A stretch of DNA of 64,000 nt. Origin: Noviherbaspirillum soli (GTDB taxonomy: Bacteria > Pseudomonadota > Gammaproteobacteria > Burkholderiales > Burkholderiaceae_D). Shown here one piece after another: positions 34,376 through 41,349 of the stretch. Positions within the stretch are counted from its first letter, which is position 1; each line of letters starts with the position of its first letter. Location: the NCBI RefSeq assembly GCF_015352955.1, contig NZ_JACYOX010000002.1:62001-126000 (forward strand), read 5' to 3'. A program made the position numbers and the translations under genes. The notes under the pieces were generated by a model. It saw only the letters and a list, made by a program, of their open reading frames with translations. It was not told where the DNA came from and did no database searches.

Positions 34376-35050
34376 TTAAACCGGTTTCACCGGCTTGCGG
34401 GCCACCACATTCCAGGTGTTGCCGGACTTGAACTCACGCGAGATTTCATAGCCGGCGGCAATCAGGCGCTGGCGTATGTCATGTTCCTGGAAGGGGCTGT
34501 ACAGGATGCCCTTCCTGATGCCCCAGTCATTGATGCGCTGCGCCGCCCAGCGCAATGGCGGCAAGCCGTCAGGGTAGAGCAGCACATTGGCCGCCAGGGT
34601 GCCGCCCGGCTTCAATACCCTGTGTATGTCGCGCAGCGCGCCGTCCACGGTCGGGAAGCAGTGGATGGAATTGGCGATGTTGGCCGTGTCGAAGGAAGCA
34701 TCGGGGAACGGAAGGTCCGCGGCGTCGGCATGCTGGATCTTCACATTCGGGTCATTGGCAAAACGCTTCTTGGCGCCAGCCAGCATCGAGGGCGCGTAGT
34801 CGATGCCGGTGACCTTGACCGGCTTCATCTTTTTCCAGCGCCGCCATTTGAGCACCAGTTCCAGCAGCGTGCCGGTGCCGCAGGCGACCTCCAGGTGATT
34901 CGGCCCGAAGTGCGGGCCAAAGAAGCGCAGCTGGGTATTGATGGTGCTGTTATAGGCGAATGTGAGAATGAAGAAGCCGCGCAGGTCATACCACCATGGC
35001 TCGGATGAATATGCTTCTGCGATTTCGTCGCGGGTTTTGCCTGTGCTCAT
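34376..35050 (-). CDS. Class I SAM-dependent methyltransferase
   Basis: This 224-residue enzyme has a Rossmann methyltransferase core: HLEVACGTGTLLELVL (motif I), VKVTGIDYAPSMLAGAKKRF (acidic loop), IQHADAADLPFPDASFDTANIANSIHCFP (motifs II-III) and HRVLKPGGTLAANVLL (post III). It resembles the UbiE/arsenic/phospholipid methyltransferase group; the substrate cannot be told. A hydrophobic stretch near residue 25 (GFFILTFAY) suggests contact with membrane or lipid. An FNR-like box (35119-35132) lies 69 bases before the ATG. It converges on the FeeM genes and diverges from the ThiF gene. Confidence 0.88.
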   Translation of the reverse strand: MSTGKTRDEIAEAYSSEPWWYDLRGFFILTFAYNSTINTQLRFFGPHFGPNHLEVACGTGTLLELVLKWRRWKKMKPVKVTGIDYAPSMLAGAKKRFANDPNVKIQHADAADLPFPDASFDTANIANSIHCFPTVDGALRDIHRVLKPGGTLAANVLLYPDGLPPLRWAAQRINDWGIRKGILYSPFQEHDIRQRLIAAGYEISREFKSGNTWNVVARKPVKPV

Positions 35051-35118
35051 TAAGCCTTCCTGTTCTTGCTGTTGCAGGGTTGGATGCCGGGAATGGGTGT
35101 CCGACTATAAGATGACAT

Positions 35119-35132
35119 TTGACAACTATCAA
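35119..35132. promoter_or_regulatory. FNR-type box between methyltransferase and ThiF genes
   Basis: TTGAC-AACT-ATCAA has the same half-sites as the boxes before hemN and ccoN. For the methyltransferase a TATAGT (35104-35109) begins 9 bases after it, so binding would overlap the promoter and might repress. Confidence 0.5.
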
Positions 35133-35291
35133 GAATCTTCGCCGAGAACCGCCGGGTTAGGGTGGGACTAAGTCAAAGCCTCAACTGATAGACGCTTTTT
35201 TTCTGGTACAGTTTCCTCCTTTCACGTTTTCGACGCATGCGGAAAGGTCGTTCAGGCCATTCACCGTTTCACAGTTCCGCTGTCGTTCATC

Positions 35292-36152
35292 ATGCAAACT
35301 GAATTCAATTATTCGCAGGCCTTCTCACGCAATATCGGTTGGGTCACTGTCGATGAGCAGAACCGGCTGCGCAACGCGCGTGCCGCGATCGCAGGGCTGG
35401 GCGGCGTAGGCGGCGGGCATCTGCTGACGCTGGCGCGGCTGGGCGTAGGCAACTTCACGATCGCCGACTTCGACCATTTCGAGGTGCATAACTTCAACCG
35501 CCAGGCAGGCGCAATGATGTCCACGGTGGGGCAGCCCAAGTCGGACACGCTGGCGCGCATGGCAAGGGACATCAATCCCACGGCTGACATCCGGGTCTTC
35601 GGCGAGGGCGTGACGCCCGAGAACGTCGATGCCTTCCTGAAGGACGTCGATATCTACATCGACAGCATCGATTATTTCTCGGTGGAGTCGCGCCGCCTGC
35701 TGTTTGCCGAATGCTACCAGCGCAATATCCCAGCGGTGACCGCGGCGCCGCTGGGCATGGGCGTGGGATTCCTGTACTTCAAGCCGGGCAGGATGAGCTT
35801 CGAGGATTACTTTTTGCTGGAAGGCCAGACCCGTCGCGAGCAACTGCTGCGCTTCATGGCCGGCCTGGCACCCAAGGCGCTGCACCGCCACTACCTGGTG
35901 GCGCCCGAGGCAGTGCATTTCGCCGAGGAGCGCGGGCCGTCCACCATCATGTCCTGCGAGCTGTGCGCGGGCTTTACCGGCGCCCAGGTGCTGAAGATAT
36001 TGCTGGATCGCGGCAAGGTCAGGCCGGCGCCATGGAGCATGCAGTTCGATGCCTACGAGCAGAAGCTGCGCTTCACCTGGCGGCCGGGCGGCAATGCCAA
36101 TCCGATGCAGAAGCTGCTGCTGAAGATCATCCGCGCCCAGTTCAAGGACTGA
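35292..36152 (+). CDS. ThiF/MoeB-family (E1-like) adenylyltransferase
   Basis: This 286-residue protein has the E1-like adenylating fold. The nucleotide site is AIAGLGGVGGGHLLTLARLGVG (about 33-52, split by family), followed by FTIADFDHFEVHNFNRQAG with the Arg finger region NFNRQ, and YIDSIDYFSVESRRLL with the conserved Asp. One CELC pair near residue 220 is half of the usual zinc site. No ubiquitin-like partner with a C-terminal GG is nearby, unlike ThiS or MoaD systems. It sits in a group with two FeeM-like synthases and a methyltransferase, so it may activate a carboxylate of a small molecule; this is inference. Confidence 0.85.
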   Translation: MQTEFNYSQAFSRNIGWVTVDEQNRLRNARAAIAGLGGVGGGHLLTLARLGVGNFTIADFDHFEVHNFNRQAGAMMSTVGQPKSDTLARMARDINPTADIRVFGEGVTPENVDAFLKDVDIYIDSIDYFSVESRRLLFAECYQRNIPAVTAAPLGMGVGFLYFKPGRMSFEDYFLLEGQTRREQLLRFMAGLAPKALHRHYLVAPEAVHFAEERGPSTIMSCELCAGFTGAQVLKILLDRGKVRPAPWSMQFDAYEQKLRFTWRPGGNANPMQKLLLKIIRAQFKD

Positions 36153-36158
36153 CCGGGC

Positions 36159-36413
36159 CTACTTGCCGTTGCCGCCGCCCTTGAGTTCGCGCCAGCTGCC
36201 TTCGGCGACCTCGACGCCGAACTTGCGGGCAGCGGCAATGATGCGTTGCCATGCTTCGTCGCGCTCATCGTCGCTGACATCCTTGACCTGATTGAAGCGG
36301 GCTATTGCATTACGCACGTGGCCCGCATCTTCCAGCGGCTCCTTGCGCTGTTTGGGAAAGGCGAATTCCCGCTTCGGCAGGTCATCGCGGTCTTCCTGGT
36401 CCAGTTTGCTCAT
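36159..36413 (-). CDS. DUF6582-type small protein
   Basis: This 84-residue soluble protein matches a common small family with the pattern KREFAFPKQRKEPLEDAGHVRNAIARFNQVKDVSDDERDEAWQRI (interrupted here for length) and ends in ARKFGVEVAEGSW. The family occurs in phages and chromosomes and has no known reaction. It is highly charged with no signal peptide. An AAGGA lies about 13 bases before the ATG. It is 41 bases upstream of the converging-strand SDR gene on the same strand order and 6 bases from the ThiF stop, which is on the other strand. Confidence 0.78.
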   Translation of the reverse strand: MSKLDQEDRDDLPKREFAFPKQRKEPLEDAGHVRNAIARFNQVKDVSDDERDEAWQRIIAAARKFGVEVAEGSWRELKGGGNGK

Positions 36414-36454
36414 GATGGGCTTTTCCTTTTCGCGCTGCCTATTGACCTATTGTC

Positions 36455-37450
36455 CTATTGTCCGCCGGTCACGCCGCCCATCACGGGCACCACCACGCCG
36501 GTGATGAAGCTCGAGCAGACGGGCGAAGCCAGGAACACATAGGCCGGCGATATCTCCTCGGGCTGCGCCGGACGTTTCATGTCGGTGCTGGCGCCGAACT
36601 GGGCTACTTCATCAGCCGGACGGTCGGCCGGATTCAGCGGCGTCCATACCGGCCCCGGCGCGACCGCGTTGACCCGGATGCCGCGTGACACCAGATTGCT
36701 CGCCAGCGCCTTGGTGAAGGCATGGATCGCGCCCTTGGTCGCGGAATAGTCGAGCAGCTTGGCGCTGCCGAACAGGCCGGTCTCGGAACCGGTGTTGATG
36801 ATGGATGCGCCATTGTTCAGATGCGGCAGGGCCGCCTTGGCCATGTGGAAGTAGCCATAGACATTGGTGCGCAGGGTCTGGTCGAAATGCTCTTCGGTCA
36901 GGTCGGCCAGGCCATCCGCATGTTCCTGGAAGGCGGCGTTGTTGACCAGCACGTCGAGCTTGCCGAATTCCCGCACCGTGCGTCCCACCGCGTCGCGGCA
37001 GAAGGCCGCATCCTTCACGTCGCCCGGGATCAGCAGGCAGCGACGTCCCTCCTTTTCCACATGCCGGCGGGTTTCCTCGGCATCGCTGTGCTCATTCAGG
37101 TAGACGATGGCCACGTACGCGCCTTCCCGCGCAAACAGCACGGCCACTGCGCGGCCGATGCCGGAATCGCCGCCGGTGATGATGGCGGCCATGCCGGCCA
37201 GCTTGCCGCTGCCCTTGTAGCCGGGCGCCTCGAACTGCGGCCGGGGCTTCAGGTCCGATTCCAGGCCGGGCTTGACCAGGTGCTGTTGCGGCAATGGCGG
37301 CTCGGGCTGCTTGCGCTCGCCTGCCTGCACCGCGCCTTCCTGCTCCGGCTCGGCTGGCTTGCTGGCGTCGCGCCGGTCGGTTTCCTGCTGGATCTTGCGC
37401 TGCTGCGCCGCTACCCGGTCGACTTCGCTGTCCTTGCCTTTGGCCATCAT
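36455..37450 (-). CDS. SDR-family oxidoreductase (YghA/general stress type)
   Basis: This 331-residue NAD(P)-dependent short-chain dehydrogenase has an N-terminal extension of about 85 charged residues and Pro (EQEGAVQAGERKQPEPPLPQ), then AAIITGGDSGIGRAVAVLFA (cofactor site), LVNNAAF, the catalytic Ser in INTGSETG and Tyr/Lys in DYSATKGAI, and VNAVAPGPVWTPL. This layout matches the YghA/GsiB-like group seen in stress-responsive loci. Two ATGs are adjacent (37450 and 37447); the second has better spacing from GGAG. The substrate is not known. Confidence 0.9.
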   Translation of the reverse strand: MMAKGKDSEVDRVAAQQRKIQQETDRRDASKPAEPEQEGAVQAGERKQPEPPLPQQHLVKPGLESDLKPRPQFEAPGYKGSGKLAGMAAIITGGDSGIGRAVAVLFAREGAYVAIVYLNEHSDAEETRRHVEKEGRRCLLIPGDVKDAAFCRDAVGRTVREFGKLDVLVNNAAFQEHADGLADLTEEHFDQTLRTNVYGYFHMAKAALPHLNNGASIINTGSETGLFGSAKLLDYSATKGAIHAFTKALASNLVSRGIRVNAVAPGPVWTPLNPADRPADEVAQFGASTDMKRPAQPEEISPAYVFLASPVCSSFITGVVVPVMGGVTGGQ

Positions 37451-37604
37451 CTGCTCCGGTGCATGTCAAAACAGACAGTGTAGGCAGGAGCGGCGGGCAT
37501 GACCGGCGAGCCGCCGCGGCCGGTTGCGTGCCATCAAAAACGGCAGGGCGGCGCAATGCCTGCGCCGCTTTCTGCCTGGCGGCAAGGGAAGATCGGAAAG
37601 CCGC

Positions 37605-38855
37605 TTATCCGATGCGCTGTCGCACCCGTCCTGCGCGCAGCCACAATGCCAGCGCAATCCCGGTCAGCGCCAGCTGGCCCGCGGCCAGCTTGGGCACCGA
37701 GTCCCACAGCAGCGGCGCCACCAGGCCCGATACCGCCGATGCCAGCACCGTCATCGCGCAGGACTGGCAGGAAGCCACGATGCCGCGGATGTTGGGGAAC
37801 AGGTCGAGCACCAGCAGGGTGGCGCCGGGCGCCACCATCGACATGCCAAAGGTGTAGAAGAACAGGGGCAGCACCGACCATGGCAGCGCAGGCGGCAGCA
37901 GCAGGTGATAGAGCAGGTTGGCGCCGGCCGCGCCCAGCAGCAGCGTGAAGCCGATGCGCGCCTGGCGCTGGATGGAGTAGCGCCCGGCCATGCGGTTGAC
38001 CGCCAGCGCGCCGAAGAAGATGCCGGCCACCGACGGCACGAACTGCCAGGCGAACTGGTCCGCGCCCAGTTTCAGATGCTGGGTAATGAATACCGGCGCC
38101 GCCGACACATACAGGAACAGTCCGGCGAAATTGAATGCAATGGCGCCGGCCTCCAGATGGAACAGCTGCGAGCGAAACACCGAGCGATAGCTTTGCCACA
38201 GGTGGTTCGGGTTGAATGGCTGGCGCTTTTCCGGCGGCAGGCTTTCGGGCAGCCGCCGATAGCAGTACCACAACAGCAGCGCCGTGTAGAAAAACAGCGC
38301 GATGAAGATGGACCGCCAGTTGGCCAGCTTGACGATCCAGCCGCCGATGATGGGCGCGATCGCCGGCGCCACCGAGAAGATCATCGTCACAAGCGACAGC
38401 AGCCGCGCCGCCGGCGCGCCGGCATACAGGTCGCGGATGATGGCGCGGCCAATGACCACGCCGGCGCCGGCCGACATGCCCTGCATCACGCGGAAGATCC
38501 ACAGGTACTCGACGCTGTGCACCGACGCGCAGGCCAGCGTGGCGACCGCGAACGCGGCCAGCGAGATCAGGATGATGTTGCGCCTGCCGTAGGCATCGGA
38601 CAGCGCGCCATGCCACAAGGTCATGATGCCGAAGGAAAGCATGTAGGCAGTCAGCGTTTGCTGCACCTGGATGGCGCTGGCATTGAGCGTGGCCTGGATG
38701 TCGGGGAAGGCGGGCAGGTAAGTATCGACTGCGAATGGTCCCAGCATGGCCAGCGCGGCCAGCATGATGGCGAGCGCCGAGGAACTGATGCCGGGGTGGA
38801 GCGCCGGCACTGGTGCCGCTGGAATGGCCTGGTCGGTCTGATCGGGTTTATGCAT
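37605..38855 (-). CDS. MFS multidrug efflux transporter, Bcr/CflA family
   Basis: This 416-residue protein has 12 predicted membrane segments and Bcr/CflA-type features: MLGPFAVDTYLPAFPDI in the first helix, the loop motif GALSDAYGRRNIIL, and RVMQGMSAGAGVVIGRAIIRD. Relatives export drugs such as bicyclomycin or chloramphenicol, or cysteine, by proton antiport. The ATG at 38855 is chosen because the hydrophobic core starts about 30 residues later; an upstream in-frame ATG would add 20 basic residues. It stands alone and diverges from hemN. Confidence 0.9.
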   Translation of the reverse strand: MHKPDQTDQAIPAAPVPALHPGISSSALAIMLAALAMLGPFAVDTYLPAFPDIQATLNASAIQVQQTLTAYMLSFGIMTLWHGALSDAYGRRNIILISLAAFAVATLACASVHSVEYLWIFRVMQGMSAGAGVVIGRAIIRDLYAGAPAARLLSLVTMIFSVAPAIAPIIGGWIVKLANWRSIFIALFFYTALLLWYCYRRLPESLPPEKRQPFNPNHLWQSYRSVFRSQLFHLEAGAIAFNFAGLFLYVSAAPVFITQHLKLGADQFAWQFVPSVAGIFFGALAVNRMAGRYSIQRQARIGFTLLLGAAGANLLYHLLLPPALPWSVLPLFFYTFGMSMVAPGATLLVLDLFPNIRGIVASCQSCAMTVLASAVSGLVAPLLWDSVPKLAAGQLALTGIALALWLRAGRVRQRIG

Positions 38856-39052
38856 TGTTTTTTGGCGATGCTGCCGCAGCGCGACGCACGATGCAGTCCA
38901 CGCCCGGCGGGGCATGGAACAAGGGCGTCGCTCCGGATGGGCAAGGCGAGAGGATGGCGGTCTGCGAAAGGCGACAAGGATAGCCTAAATGCCCATGTCT
39001 TGCAGATTCGCCAAGGCAAAAAAGACCGCTAAAACAAGGGGCTCGGACCATT

Positions 39053-39066
39053 TTGACTTACATCAA
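39053..39066 (+). promoter_or_regulatory. FNR box, class II position, hemN promoter
   Basis: TTGAC-TTAC-ATCAA. A TACACT (39089-39094) lies where the -10 hexamer should be if the box is centred at -41.5, the activating position for FNR. Confidence 0.8.
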
Positions 39067-39150
39067 GGAAATCGGGCCCCCCGGTTCTTACACTGCACTC
39101 GCCTGAATCGATGATGCAGTCCGCACCCGTCAGGCCGCAGGAGAAAGATT

Positions 39151-40572
39151 ATGTTGGGCCCTCATGCAGCCGTGTGCGCTGCTCCGGTTGTAGAGTTCGA
39201 TGCCGCATTGATCAAGCGACAAAGCCAGCTTGGTCCACGCTATACCTCATATCCCACCGCCGACCGGTTTTCCGAAGCATTCGATTATGGCGATTACCTG
39301 CAGGCGGTCGCCAATGTGCGTAACCGCGGCGGCCTGCATCCCCTGTCGCTGTATCTGCATATCCCGTTCTGCGACACGGTGTGCTACTACTGCGCCTGCA
39401 ACAAGATCATCACCAGGAACCGCGAGAAGGCGGTGACTTATCTGAGCTACCTGAAGCGCGAGATCGAACTGCAGGGGCAGCTGTTTGCCGGGTTCAACCA
39501 CGTCGAGCAATTGCACCTGGGCGGCGGCACGCCAACCTATCTGTCCAATGAGCAGATGGGCGACCTGATGGCGCATCTGCGCCGCTGTTTCCATTTCGCC
39601 CCCGACGCCGTTGGTGAATATTCGATCGAAGTGGACCCGCGCACGGTCAGCGTCGAGCGTGTGCATGCGCTGCGGCAGCAAGGTTTCAATCGCATCAGCC
39701 TGGGTGTGCAGGATTTCAATGCCGATGTGCAGAAGGCGGTCAACCGCATCCAGCCCGAACCGGAAACCCGCGCCATCATCCAGGCTGCGCGCGACGCCGG
39801 CTTCCGCTCGGTCAGCATCGACCTGATCTATGGCTTGCCGCGGCAATCGCAGGCCACCATGGAAGACACGATCGAGCGCGTGGTCGCCGCCAGCCCGGAC
39901 CGGCTTTCCATCTACAACTATGCCCACCTGCCGCACCTGTTCAAGCCGCAGCGCCGCATTCTCGATGCCGAACTGCCTGCGCCCGACGAGAAGCTGCGCA
40001 TGCTGCAGCTGTGCATCGACAAGCTGCGCGCCGCCGGCTATGTGTACATCGGCATGGATCATTTCGCCAAGCCGGACGACGAGCTCGCCGTGGCGCAGCG
40101 CCAGGGCCGGCTGCATCGCAACTTCCAGGGCTATTCGACCCATGCCGACGCCGACCTGGTGTCATGCGGCGTGTCGGCCATCAGCGCGGTCGGCCTGACC
40201 TACAGCCAGAACGTCAAGACGCTGGATGCCTATTACAGCCATCTCGACCGCAACGAGCTGCCGATTGCGCGCGGCATCCGGCTCTCCATGGATGACGTGC
40301 TGCGCCGGCTCATCATCCAGATGCTGATGTGTAATTTCGAGCTGTCCATCGCATCGGTCGAGCAGGCATATCCGATCACCTTCGCCGCCTACTTCGCATC
40401 CGAACTGGCCCAGCTGAGAAAGCTGGAACAGGATGGCCTGCTGGCGATCGATGCCGAATGGATCTCGGTGAGCCCGCGCGGCCGTCTGCTGATACGCAAT
40501 ATCTGCATGGTGTTCGACCGCTATCTCCAGTCGCGCCAGGCGGAAGCGCCGCGCTATTCACGCACCATCTGA
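39151..40572 (+). CDS. hemN: Oxygen-independent coproporphyrinogen III oxidase
   Basis: This 473-residue radical SAM enzyme decarboxylates coproporphyrinogen III in haem synthesis without oxygen. The cluster motif is CDTVCYYCAC (C74, C78, C81, with C83 as in HemN). GGGTPTYLSNEQM, EYSIEVDPRTVS, RISLGVQDFN and SIDLIYGLPRQSQ follow in family order; MDHFAKPDDELA lies in the C-terminal half. Length fits HemN (457 in E. coli), not the shorter HemW. GGAGAAAG precedes the ATG. The FNR-controlled promoter supplies haem for the cbb3 oxidase made from the same region. Confidence 0.96.
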   Translation: MLGPHAAVCAAPVVEFDAALIKRQSQLGPRYTSYPTADRFSEAFDYGDYLQAVANVRNRGGLHPLSLYLHIPFCDTVCYYCACNKIITRNREKAVTYLSYLKREIELQGQLFAGFNHVEQLHLGGGTPTYLSNEQMGDLMAHLRRCFHFAPDAVGEYSIEVDPRTVSVERVHALRQQGFNRISLGVQDFNADVQKAVNRIQPEPETRAIIQAARDAGFRSVSIDLIYGLPRQSQATMEDTIERVVAASPDRLSIYNYAHLPHLFKPQRRILDAELPAPDEKLRMLQLCIDKLRAAGYVYIGMDHFAKPDDELAVAQRQGRLHRNFQGYSTHADADLVSCGVSAISAVGLTYSQNVKTLDAYYSHLDRNELPIARGIRLSMDDVLRRLIIQMLMCNFELSIASVEQAYPITFAAYFASELAQLRKLEQDGLLAIDAEWISVSPRGRLLIRNICMVFDRYLQSRQAEAPRYSRTI

Positions 40573-40578
40573 ACGTAC

Positions 40579-41349
40579 ATGAACGCGCTGTCCCTGTTTC
40601 CCTTCTTTGTCGCCGGACTGGTGGGCAGCGTCCATTGCGTGGGCATGTGCGGCGGCATCGTCAGCGCCTTTTCGATGGCCGCGCCGCGGCCGGCATTTCC
40701 CGTTGCCGTCACTACCATTCCTGCAACGGCCGTGGTCGACGGCGGCCTGCGCGTGCTGGCCTACAACGCCGGCCGGCTCGGCAGCTACATGGCGGCCGGC
40801 GCGCTGGCCGGCGGCATGCTGGGCGGCGTGCGTCAACTCGCCGGCGCAGCGCCCCTGCAGATGGCTGCCTACTGGCTGGCCAACCTGATGCTGGTGGCGC
40901 TGGGCCTGTATCTGATGGATGCCTGGCGTGGCCTGGCCAAACTGGAGGCGGGCGGGCGCTTCCTGTGGCAACGGCTGCAGCCGCTGACACGGCACCTGCT
41001 GCCGATCCGGCATCCCGGCCAGGCGCTGGCGCTGGGCGCGCTGTGGGGCTGGCTGCCATGCGGCATGGTCTACAGCATGCTGCTGACAGCGATGCTGACC
41101 GGGTCGGCATCCAGCGGCGCGGCCGTGATGCTGGCCTTCGGGCTCGGCACCATGCCCGCGCTGGTGACCATGGGCCTGCTTGGCAACCGCTTGCAGGCAT
41201 GGACCCGCAAGCGTGAAGTGCGGCTGGGCGCCGGGCTGCTGGTGCTGGCCTTCGGCCTGCTCGGCCTGGCGCGCGCCAGCCATGGCGTCAGCGCCGGCTG
41301 GCTGGATGCGCTGTGCCTGACGCCATCGGCCATGGGAGTGGGGCTGTGA
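40579..41349 (+). CDS. Sulfite exporter TauE/SafE-family membrane protein (cco cluster)
   Basis: This 256-residue membrane protein begins with FFVAGLVGSVHCVGMCGGIVSAFS; the HCxGMCGG motif is typical for the SafE-like proteins encoded beside ccoI/ccoS. Six or so hydrophobic segments follow, with LGALWGWLPCGMVYSMLLTAM near residue 155 repeating the Cys pattern. These proteins are thought to help copper handling or cytochrome maturation for cbb3 oxidase. It starts 6 bases after hemN. Its TGA overlaps the GTG start of ccoI by 4 bases. Confidence 0.88.
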   Translation: MNALSLFPFFVAGLVGSVHCVGMCGGIVSAFSMAAPRPAFPVAVTTIPATAVVDGGLRVLAYNAGRLGSYMAAGALAGGMLGGVRQLAGAAPLQMAAYWLANLMLVALGLYLMDAWRGLAKLEAGGRFLWQRLQPLTRHLLPIRHPGQALALGALWGWLPCGMVYSMLLTAMLTGSASSGAAVMLAFGLGTMPALVTMGLLGNRLQAWTRKREVRLGAGLLVLAFGLLGLARASHGVSAGWLDALCLTPSAMGVGL

